In this document: piece after piece, positions 36,201 through 48,200 of the stretch
Layout: each line of letters starts with the position of its first letter
How positions within the stretch are numbered: the first letter of the stretch is position 1
Origin: Branchiostoma belcheri
Lineage: Eukaryota > Chordata > Leptocardii > Amphioxiformes > Branchiostomatidae
Reading direction: 5' to 3'
Length of the DNA: 64,000 nt
Assembly: GCF_001625305.1 (NCBI RefSeq)
Contig: NW_017804664.1
Location: forward strand, 1,070,663-1,134,662
Notes under the pieces: generated by a model
Seen by the model: only the letters and a program-made list of their open reading frames with translations
Databases searched by the model: none
Told to the model about the DNA's origin: nothing
Translations under genes and position numbers: made by a program

Positions 36201-39200
36201 ACAAACAGACTTCGCAGAGCTCCATGGAGGTGCTCGCGCAGCTCGCTCTGGCTCCGTGGTCATAAAGCACGCACAGAGCTCAGCGACCAAACAAGTCAAT
36301 TCGCTGGTTGTCGTCACTGCTGAGTTTTGCTTTTAAATCTATCACCTCTGCGTTCAAAACAAACCAATTCGATGGCTGGCGTCAGTTTTGTATAGAGCTC
36401 GGTGGATTTTAAGCCAGTTCAATGTGACTACTAGGCTTTGTAGAGTTGGCTTTGTAACGTACCGCGATACCCCAGGAGAGCTCTGCGACAAAATAAGTCA
36501 ATTCGTTGTACAATAAAGGTCTTTAATTTATTCACTATATAAAGGGCTCTGTAACCTGAGACAAATTAAGAAAATAGTCTACGAAGCTCCAACCGTGGAG
36601 CGGCAATTTTCCGTCTCGTAAACGGTCGATGCCATTCGGCTGGTCGATGCCATATCCGAGCAAGGAGTTTCTACTAGGTGTAGAAGCGTACGAACTTTTT
36701 TGGGGGTCCACAAACGAATAAAAAGTGATATGCACTATAAAAAGCAATATTCTAATTGGAAGTATAAGGGAAGGTCATGTCAAATTGTAAATATCAGTAA
36801 AAAAAGGGGGCAAGCTCAGATTCAAACCCGGGTCTAAAGGTGTAGCTCTAAAACCATAACCTAAACCCGCTACCCTAACCTCTACGCCACAAAACATCAC
36901 GGTGTGGATGGACCATTCTGATACACATAAAGTTAGACGTTCTGCGATATGGCATCGACCGTTTCAAAAGGCGACGACCGTTTGCGAGACGAAAATTAGC
37001 CGCGGAGCTGCTAAAATAGCCCTCCGAGAGTTGTCACAAACAGCTCTGTGACAAGTTAATTCGTTAAACCTTTAGTATACAAGAACAATATTCAGAGAGA
37101 CAAGTTAACATATTTGCTCCATACAAAACAAACAAGTTCAAACAAACATGCTTTTTCCAAGAATTTTGTTGTGTGATCGATCATGCAGGGTGGCACCTAT
37201 TGTCCTGTATTTTACAACCAACATCCGCCCTAATCAAGACGGCCACCCGCACACAAAACAAGCCATGCACAGTTGTGAAAAAGGTGTGAACGTGCCATAA
37301 TCCAAAATTCAAAAGAGTGCAAAACTGAACCTGTGACCCCAGCCATCGTTTTGAATGCAGAGCTCAAAGAGATCTAAGAAAACATCAACCATGACGCGCC
37401 AACCAACAAATTTGACTTGTTTTGACGCAGAGCTCTTCATGCTTTATATTACTGACGGAGCTAGGGCTGTCCAAGCACCTCTATAAACTCTGCAAAGTCT
37501 TGTTTGCTTGGTTGAGCCCCCGCACGTAGTAGCCACACTGAAGTTAGCTTAAAATCTACGGAGCTCTATACAAAACTGACGCCAGCAATCGAATTGGCTT
37601 GTTATGAACACATAGTTCAAAGATTTGAAAGCAAAACTCAACAGTGACATATTGACTTGTTTTGTCGCGGAGCTCTGTATGCTTTTAACCATGGAGTTAA
37701 AATCTCTATGTTTAACCGACAGCGCTAGGGCTTTCCTAGCACCTCTGTGAACTCTGCGAAGTCTTGTTTATTTGGGAGAGCCCCTGGTACGTTACAAAGC
37801 CTAGTAGTCACATTGAACTGGCTTAAAATCCACCGAGCTCTATACAAAACTGACGCCAGCCATCGAATTGGTTTGTTTTGAACGCAGAGGTGATAGATTT
37901 AAAAGCAAAACTCAGCAGTGACGACAACCAGCGAATTGACTTGTTTGGTCGCCGAGCTCTGTGCGTGCTTTATGACCACGGAGCCAGAGCGAGCTGCGCG
38001 AGCACCTCCATGGAGCTCTGCGAAGTCTGTTTGTTTGGGAGAGCCCCTGGTACGTTACAAAGCCTAGCAGTCACATTAAACTGGATTATTCAAAATCTAC
38101 GGAGCTCTATACAAAACTGACGCCAGCCATCGAATTGGTTTGAACGCAGAGTTCAAAGATTTTAAAGCAACCGTGACGGCAACCAGCGAATTGACTTGTT
38201 TTGTCGCGGAGCTCTGTATGCTTTATATATAAACCGACGGAACTAGGGTTGTCCGAGCAGCTCCATGGAGCTCTGTGAAGTCTTGTTTGTTTGAGAGAGC
38301 CTCTGGTACGTTACAAAGCCTAGTAGTCACATTGAACTGGCTTAAAATCCACGGAGCTCTATACAAAACTGACGCCAGCCATCGAATTGACATGTTTTGA
38401 ACGCGGAGCTTAAAGATTTAAAAGTAAAACTCAACCGTGACGACAACCAGCGAATTAACTTGTTTTGTCGCGGAGCTCTGCAGAGGTATCACTTGGGGCT
38501 GCACGAGCAACCTCCATGGATGGAGGTTGCTCGTGCAGCCCCTTCTCCATGCATAGTGACACAAGAATTTGGAGACCTCATACCTTATATAAAATACCTT
38601 ATATAAAATATGTGCACGTTTTGTAAATTTTTAGTCTCATTACTTATGGCAATGAGGTTATATCATTAGCTCAGGCCATTATCTTTCATAATTGGTATAT
38701 GTTTTGTTCCATTTGCCAAAGATTGCATGCATCGCATGTATGAAAGTACTAGTATGTAAAACAATTTAATTCCAGAATTTCCTTCTTAATTTTGCCAATT
38801 CAGTCTTATTTGCAACAGTTTCGTTTAGCTATGTACAGTTTTCTCTAAGCTTTCTACGTACTAAAACGATTGAAATACGTTATTCCTTTTTTAAGACTTA
38901 TTAGCTTTAAAATAAGACCCTGCAGTTCCAGAACAAGATGTTAGGGGGACAAAACCCACACCACTTATTCCTGACAAGAAAAGTTGTCGGCCACCAAAGT
39001 CACGACCATAGAATGTTTTAAACAAACGATACAAAACCGGAAGTTCTGTTTCAGTACCAAGGTCATCAACCAGGAGGAACATATTCAACCTTGACCTACC
39101 AAGATAATCCCTTAAGGCATTCTGAAGTTATACTAAGTGCGGGAAAAAAGATGAACACAGACACAGACACACACACATACACATACACACACAAACAAAC

Positions 39201-42200
39201 AAACACAAACACTGAAAAAAAAAACAATGCCTCCATATTTCATGGAGGTTATAAACCTGTTTAACCTAACTCTGATTTTATTATCATTATTCTGCCTTTC
39301 CGAAGTAATAGATAATCTACAGACTAACCAGCATTCTTGTCCTGTAGTTTGTCCGCATGGCTCGCGATCAGGATTACGCGAGGCTTGTTGGTGGGATCTG
39401 CGTTACTGCAGCAGATGAAACTCAGCCAACTGTGGACCTTGGGGAGATAGATGTAAGCAAAACATTATTTTGACTTGTAATTCTGTAGTATTAGCCGCAT
39501 TATTATCTTTGACTGGTATGGTAAATTCAATTTGCTCTTAGACACCATACAACCATATGAATTTTATAATTATACACTTTGAAGAAAGTTGTAGGTAATC
39601 TTGCCTCTCGTTTCTGTTCCTCCTCTACATCTGTGATTTTGTAGACGACAGGAAAGATGGCGTTAGTCGTACCTAGCAGCATGGCGTGTGTGACGTAGAA
39701 CTGCGCGTATCCAACGAAGTGATACAGACACAGTCTCCCGATCCCCCGAACAGTTTTAATAGATACATGCACCCCAGGGAAAGGGATAAAGTCGTCTTGT
39801 CGTTTTAACTTCCTTCTTATGTTCCACGAAGTACCGACGAAAAATCCTGTCTGAAAATGTTTGGATAAATTAGAATAATATTTTAGTCTTTTGTACGGTC
39901 TTCTTGTAAAATTGACATTGTCAAGTCACAACGCATATTTGTTTAACTTACAAGGCATGCTTGTTGTGCATGTAGATCCTTACCATTTCCAGAATCTTTC
40001 GCAAAGATGTTTTGCCGACCCGAAAATCTCCAAGGAAAAACAATCTGACTGTTGTCTTGTCCTCAGGCCGCACGGTGGAGACCAGCTCGATGTACTCTGC
40101 CTGCTTCAACATTCCTGTCTGTGGGTTGATTTTGTCAAGAGATCAGAGAAAGAGGGGTACCGAATAGTTATTTATTAGGGATGCCTAAAAGGCTCTGGAG
40201 GAAGTCCTATATCTCAATAACACATTGGTAGCGGCTTTCACTTGTTTATGCAACAATATGTCCCAAATTTGATACGTCCAGGATTATTTCGACTACAGTT
40301 GTCGAATGAATATGTTCTATGAACTGTTACTGTTAGTACTAAACTTGTACACATCGTCAAAAGCTTTTTCCGTGTCAATGTAGTGAAAAAATTATGCCGT
40401 AATACGTAGTTTTAATAGTTAATAGAAAAACTTACCTCGAGCGATAACCGTGTACCTCTGGCCAGTCCCCCAGCGAGGTCAACGGGGCGCTCGTGTGACT
40501 AATATTAGACAATAAACATTCAATTGTGATTAAACCTATATGTGCATTAAGTGATCTTTCATGAAAACAAGAAGATTTTGAGGTACATTTAAAAATATTT
40601 GAGTGTTGACTCCATTTATGTCGCTGCTGGCCCATGGGCTTACTACAAGGTGGTATCTGCACGTTTCGTAATTAGGCGGAGCTATAACTGCAAAGTATTG
40701 AATATGTGTAATATTTCGTTCTTACCTCATTAGCCACAAGCAGATCAGCTTGGTTCTTAACAAGCAGTTCAACAACACTGTTATAACCTTGTCTGCACGC
40801 CGTATGCAAGGCTGTGTCTCCATCCTGTAACAAAGTAGTTCAACATATAAATAACATTTTGGCTTACGTGTTCATTAAAGAAACTTTCAAAGCGAATGAG
40901 AAAGTTGTAAAAATTAGTGAAGAAAAATATGGGATCATATCTACTCAGAACAAAAGAATTTCTTTTATGTTACGTTTTAACTATCTGCATCTTTTTAAAG
41001 CATGTGTACCTTTACAAAGCTAATAAGATATTTTTTTTCTAAAAACTTTGCCAGCATACCCCTGTCTAAGATAGTATAAATCTTCAAGTAAACAAGTTTG
41101 TTAGCCATTGAATGTCAACAAAGTAGACAGAGGTAAAAAGAGCCATGCAATATAAACTTCAACTAGTAAGAAATATCTCTCTTTCACATGACGTTCATGT
41201 TGACACCCTAAGAAACAATTCAACCTCATTCCAGATTGAACAAGTGTTAAAGTCAATTTATAATACAATCTTCTAAAACAAGGCCACACACCTCCTAAAG
41301 GAACTCTAAACGACATTTACGGCCGTAGAACGCCCGATGTTCTGTCCAGCATCGCGCTAATTTTCGGGATCGCCGGCGATTTTTTGGAGTCGGCTGAAGC
41401 TCGCTGACACGCGAAACGTGTTCTTAACATCAGCGACTAGTCGCCGGCGATTTTTGAGGTCGCAGACCTCGTTTCCAGCTCGCGCGTAGCTCGCCCGTAG
41501 CTCGTCCCTGTACTGCCGAGAGTCGACCGATATTCGGGCGTACATCTCACGAGTCTCGGCCGTTTTTTGTCTTCGAAAATTGGGCAATGGTCAGGCCAAT
41601 GGTCGCTGAATACGGTCGACCCTCGCGCGAGCTTCGCGAAATATTCGGGCGACCCTCTTCCGTACCTCGCCCGACTTGCGCAAAGTTTTTAAAATTGTGC
41701 GTGCCAGTGTCGGCCTTCTTTTAGGAGGTGTGTGGCCTTGTTTTAGAAGATTGTATTATAAATTGACTTTAACACTTGTTCAATCTGGAATGAGGTTGAA
41801 TTGTTTCTTAGGGTGCCAACATGAACGTCATGTGAAAGAGAGATATTTCTTACTAGTTGAAGTTTATATTGCAATTAAAAAAAGGGTTCTTTTTACCTCC
41901 GTCTACTTTGATGCCATTGAATGGCTAACAAACTTGTTTACCGGAAGATTCATAGTATTTTAGACAGAAGTATAGAGGCAAAGTTTTAGAACAAAATGTC
42001 ATATTAGCTTTGTTCATGTACACGTACACGTTTATAAGACGATTTTGATATAATGATAATAATTATGTTCCTGTACATTTTGGTTGAATGGTCTAGAGAT
42101 CGTGCGAGCATCGATAGATCTTCGATCGTAACTCGAGCGACGTACGCCCGTGTGTCGAGCGAGCTTCGGCCGACTCCCGTTTGGTTAAAAAGGTGATCTT

Positions 42201-45200
42201 TATTTTAACCAGACGGTAGTGTAAATTTGTGGCTCTTGTGGTAGTATTTGAGTTGGATTTTTCACAGAATTCCTGTTTATATTTCTATTCTATTCTGCCA
42301 GTCCGCTCCATTACTTTGCTAAAAAATATTACGAAACGTCAAACATAAAAATTCGCCAAACTATTCATTTTTAGGTGCATGGATACACTGGCCTTGCTTC
42401 ATCTGCTTGCCATGTCATTATCATAGATGCATTCCCAAGCAATCGCCCGAGCCTCGCACAATGTGACCGCGACGATTTTCAAGCCAAAAATACGCGCGAT
42501 CATCGGTCGATCTCGAAATCGGCCGATCTTTCGGCGATTGACAAATGCGGCCGAAGCTTGTTGACAATGTGAGTGGGGCATAACGAATGCACAAAAGTAC
42601 AAAAAGCACGAGTTTATCTTTTCTTATCCTTTCTCGTTAAGAACCAGGGAGGATTGCTCCTGCGAAACGTTACACGATATACTGCCAATACAGTCTCACA
42701 ATAAATGTCATTTGTTTAACACAGGTGTAATTTCTATTGAGTTGACATACATTTCGTCCGACATACGCACAAAGCCCACCCGAAGCACGCACGATTTTAT
42801 AAACTTTGCACAGGTCGACCGAGGTACGGAAGAATATTGCGCGAAGGGTCGACCGTATTCAGCGACCATCGTCCGACTTTGAATGGCGAAGAACGGCCGA
42901 GACTCGTAGGATGTACGGCCGAATATCGATTGACTCTCGGTCGCACAGGGGTGAGCTACAGGCGAGCTACAGGCGAGCTGAAAACGAGCTTTTCGACCTC
43001 AAAAATCGCCGGCGACCATACCACCCACACCATCATTGCTTTCTTATATGGTTCTACGAAGTTGCACTCGACGGCATATTAATTTCGAACTCTTGCCGGA
43101 AAGTCTGTGGCGCCCCCCGTCTCTGTTAAGGGGTGGTTTTAATGCCCTGATGTTAAGCGGTGGTTGTAATGCCCTGATGTAGATGTCCCCCGTCTCTGTT
43201 AAGGGGGGGGGGTTGTAATGCCCTGATGTTAAGGGGTGGTTGTAATGCCCTGATGTAGATGTCCCCCGTCTCTGTTAAGGGGTGGTTGTAATGCCCTGAT
43301 GTAGATGGCCTCTTTAATCCCTCATGCTAAGAAGTCCGGTTCTCTGTCGGGGAGCAAAACAGACTTTCCGCATACTATGATCCACTACTCACGGAGTCAC
43401 GTGTGTTATCTGCGTGACGTCACGAAAGCGATGGAGTGCTCATTCCTGAACAAAGACTGGAGTTGTACAGCCGAAAATTAATGTGACTCCAACGTTTTGT
43501 GTCGAAATTGCCGTTTAAACCCAAACAGTACACCTGGTGTCCGCGCGGACCCCAAAACGATATATTCTGCAATATGTTTTTTTTTTTTTTGTTTTTAAAG
43601 ATTTTTTTCTGAAATTTCAGGTAATTGTCATCTACAAATTTGTCCCTCAATATAATGCAGAAAATCTATTTTCCCCAATATTTAAAAAAAAAAATTATAT
43701 CTGACTTTCTTTTGGGGTCCGCGTGGAAACCTGTGTGGTGGAAACCTGTGTGGTGGAAACCTGTGTGATGGAAACCTGTGTGGTTGAAACCTGTGTGGTG
43801 GAAACCTGTGTTGTAGAAACCTGTGTGATGGAAACCTGTGTGGTGGAAACCTGTGTGATGGAAACCTTTGTAGTGGAAACTTGTGTGGTGGAAACCTGTG
43901 TGGTGGAAACCTTTGTAGTGGAAACCTGTGTGGTGGAAACCTGTGTGATGGAAACCTGTGTGATGGAAACCTGTGTGATGGAAACCTGCGTGGTTGAAAC
44001 CTGTGTGGTGGAAACTTTTGTGGTGGAAACCTGTGTGGTGGAAACCTGTCTGGTGGAAACCTGTGTGATGGAAACCTGTGTGGTGGAAACCTATGTGATG
44101 GAAACCTGTGTGGTGGAAACCTGTGTAGTGGAAACCTGTGTGATGGAAACCTGTGTGATGGAAACCTGTGTGGTGGAAACCTGTGTGGTGGAAATCTGTG
44201 TGGTGGAAACCTGTGTGGTGGAAACCTGTGTAGTGGAAACCTATGTGATGGAAACCTGTGTGGTGGAAACCTGTGTAGTGGAAACCTGTGTGGTGGAAAC
44301 CTGTGTGGTGGAAACCTGTGTGGTGGAAACCTATGTGATGGAAACCTGTGTGGTGGAAACCTGTGTGATGGAAACTTGTGTGGTGGAAACCTATGTGATG
44401 GAAACCTGTGTGGTGGAAACCTGTGTGGTGGAAACCTGTGTGGTGGAAACCTGTGTGATGGAAACCTGAGTGGTGGAAACCTGTGTGATGGAAACCTGTG
44501 GTGGAAACCTGTGTGGTGGAAACCTGTGTGGTGGAAACCTGTGTGGTGGAAACCTGTGTGGTGGAAACCTATGTGATGGAAACCTGTGTGGTGGAAACCT
44601 GTGTAGTGGAAACCTTTGTGGTGGAAACCTGTGTGGTGGAAACCTGTGTGGTGGAAACCTGTGTGGTGGAAACCTGTGTGATGGAAACCTGTGTGGTGGA
44701 AACCTGTGTGATGGAAACCTGTGTGGTGGAAACCTGTGTGGTGGAAACCTATGTGATGAAAACCTGTGTGGTGGAAACCTGTGTGATGGAAACCTGTGTG
44801 GTGGAAACCTGTGTGGTGGAAACCTATGTGATGGAAACCTGTGTGATGGAAACCTGTGTGGTGGAAACCTGTGTGATGGAAACCTGAGTGGTGGAAACCT
44901 GTGTGATGGAAACCTGTGGTGGAAACCTGTGTGGTGGAAACCTGTGTGGTGGAAATCTGTGTGGTGGAAACCTGTGTGGTGGAAACCTGTGTGGTGGAAA
45001 CCTGTGTGATAGAAACCTGTGTAGTGGAAACCTATGTGATGGAAACCTGTGTGGTGGAAACCTGTGTGGTGGAAACCTGTCTGGTGGAAACCTGAGTGGT
45101 GGAAACCTGTGTGGTGGAAACCTGTGTGGTGGAAACCTGTGTGGTGGAAACCTGTGTGGTGGAAACCTGTGTGATGGAAACTTGTGTGGTGGAAACCTGT

Positions 45201-48200
45201 GTAATGGAAACCTATGTGATGGAAAGCTGTGTGATGGAAACCTGTGTGGTAGAAACCTTTCTGGTGGAAACCTGAGTGGTGGAAACCTGTGTGGTGGAAA
45301 CCTATGTGATGGAAAGCTGTGTGATGGAAACCTGTGTGGTAGAAACCTTTCTGGTGGAAACCTGAGTGGTGGAAACCTGTGTGGTGGAAACCTGTGTGAT
45401 GGAAACCTGTGTGGTGGAAACCTGTGAGGTGGAAACCTGTGTGATGGAAACTTGTGTGGTGGAAACCTGAGTGGTGGAAACCTGTGTGATAGAAACTTGT
45501 GTGGTGGAAACCTGTCTGGTGGAAACCTGTGTGATGGAAACCTGTGTGATGGAAACCTGTGTGGTGGAAACCTGTGTGATGGAAACCTGTCTGGTGGAAA
45601 CCTGTGTGGTGGAAACTTGTGTGGTGAAAACCTGTGTGGTGAAAACCTGTGTGGTGGAAACCTGTGTGGTGAAAACCTGTGCGGTGGAAACCTGTGTGGT
45701 GGAAACCTGTGTGGTGAAAACCTGTGTGGTGGAAACCTGTGTTGTGAAAACCTGTGTTTGTTTGTTTTTTTATTTCGATCCCCATTAGTGCTTAAAAGCA
45801 CTATTCTTCCTGGGATCAATAAAATAAAACATAGATAACAAAACTTTGTACATAATGATGATTACAAATAATAAAGTAACTTCAAATCAATAGAGTAAAT
45901 TCAAATCAATAGGAGAGGTCAGAGGTCGACCTAAAAAAGCACAGAATAATCTGAACATAATTCAGAGTTGTATGTAATCAACAAAGGTGCCAACAAAATT
46001 AACAAAGGTATAAACAACTTAAATAACTGAATAGAACATAATGTCTAACTGATCATAATTCCAAAGAAAAGATAAATATAACAAATTGATCAGCCATTTA
46101 AATAACTGAAAGGTAGCAGCAGAGACAAAATAACTTATACAAAATCAAATAAAACATTCTATACAATAAGGGATCAGGCTTAGCTTATGCTTGTTACCAC
46201 CATAGGCTCAATGGTGAGGATTTGCTTTGAGTCATAGCCCAATCTCTTATTCTTGTTTTGAATACAGCACAGTCGGTTGTGATTAAGTTACTAGGTAGTG
46301 TGTTATACGCTTTAGTGCATCTGTAAAGAAATGATCTAGTCAGGGCTTTGGTTCTGGGTTTGGGTAGTGTGTAGCCTCCTCTGTGTGACAATCTGGTGTT
46401 GTGTTGGTGTGAGATATGAGTCGTACTAACTCTGTCATATGTGCTTTTTGGTTGTTTGACTTTGACAAGTTTGTGGAAGGCACTTAAGGTGGTAGTGTAC
46501 ATTCTTTCCTTGACAGATTGCCACTTGAGCCTAGAGTGTAGATCGTCAGAACTAGTGAGTTGTGTTGAGTTCGCTGCAAGCCTAGCTGCTCGGTTTTGCA
46601 TACTCTGTAGTTTGTCTAGCTGTGTCTGTGTTGTGGAGGAGAGTATTGTAGAACAGTAATCTAGGTGGGATAGAACAAGGGATTGGATGACAGTTTTAAG
46701 TAGATCACCTGGGAAGTGTGTGGTGAAAACCTGTGTGGTGTACTGTGTAGCCTGTGTAGTTGAAACCTGTGTGTTTGAAACCTGTCTGTTTGAAACCTGT
46801 CTGATTGAAACCTGTGTGATTGAAACCTGTGTGGTGGAAACCTGTGTGGTGGAAACCTGTGTGGTGAAAACCTGTGTGGTGGAAACCTGTGTGGTGAAAA
46901 CCTGTGTGGTAGAAACCTGTGTGGTTGAAACCTGTGTGGTGGAAACCTGTGTGGTGAAAACCTGTGTGGTGGAAACCTGTGTGGTGAAAACCTGTGTGCT
47001 GTAGCCTGTCTGGTATAAAACTGGGAGGTGGAAACCTGTGTGGTGTAGCCTGTGTGGTCTAACCTTTGTGGTTGAAATCTGTGTGTTGGAAATCTGCGTG
47101 GTGTAGCCTTTTTTGTGAAAACCTGTGTGGTGGATACCATTGTTTCGGAAACCTTTATGCTAAGCCTTTATGGGTGAAACCGAAATAAAATAGAAATCCG
47201 AATGAAAAGTTTACATTCGAAAACACGGCGACAAAGAAATATCTTATTGACTTCTCCAATAACTTTGACAAAGAATAGAGGTCATGTCCGTATCTTAAAA
47301 GTGGGCAGACTTCAAAGACAAAATGAAACATACTATCCTTAGCTAGATGAATTCGAGCATACATATCCTGCTTTGGTTTACAAGTAATAAGGCATTGTCG
47401 CAAATAGCACCACCTATATAACAAATTTACGAAAACAGGACAAGAGTAAGACTGGAACAAATATCAGACGGTTAAAAGGAGTTTTGAAACCATAAGACGA
47501 TCACACTCAAAATATGTGGCAGACACGAAGAAGCTCAGTTAATCGGCAAACCCGATACATTCTGGTGATACATAGAAGGACTGAGGAGAGACCTTGTAGG
47601 AATACCACTATCAGTGACAGCGGGAAAGAAGCAGAAGCACTCAGTTCAAAATTACAATTCAAACGCGTTTTCCCATAAGAAGCACAACAGAAATGCCATT
47701 TGGGTCAGTTCTGTACCCCTTCTATTGGAAGATGTAGAAGTTTGTATTGATGGCTAGGAAACATAGACACTTGATTAAATATAATCTACACTTTGTTACC
47801 AGGTGTTTACGTTCTTACCTTGTTAGTCACATTGAGATCAGCCCCATTCTTGATAAGCAGCTCCACAACCTTGTCATGACCTCGTCTAGACGCTTTATGC
47901 AGAGCTGTGTCCCCGTCCTGACAGACAAAGGGATAACAATGATTACATCAAAGGTAAGGGTGATAATGTTCAGGTGTATATATCATGCCGTGAAGTAATT
48001 ATCTGTGCTTTTTTATCCAATTCAAAACAATGTTGGGAAAACAATGGTGGGTTCTATCTTAATTGAATGTACTTTTAACTTATGTACAGTGAACCTTTTT
48101 TCCAATGCAAACATTCAAGCCTTGGATTTTTTCAGATTAAAAAAAAAGTTAATAAATCAAATCCTAACAAACACAATGGTGAGTTGGCCAACAAACAAAT

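Noticed and set aside
38891..39088. 65-codon minus-strand frame between ROCO exons 7 and 8
   Set aside because: No splice arrangement keeps the frame between the flanking exons and no Roc motif is seen. Probably chance or a transposon scrap.
41676..41963. Frame encoding LLGGVWPCFRRLYYKL on both arms of the inverted repeat
   Set aside because: Same text in both arms of a non-coding inverted repeat; no splice context.
43723..45838. Long open frames on both strands (up to 464 codons) of ETCVV/HTGFH-type repeats
   Set aside because: They follow from a 15-bp repeat unit without stops in several frames. No splice context, no start environment, and an intronic position.
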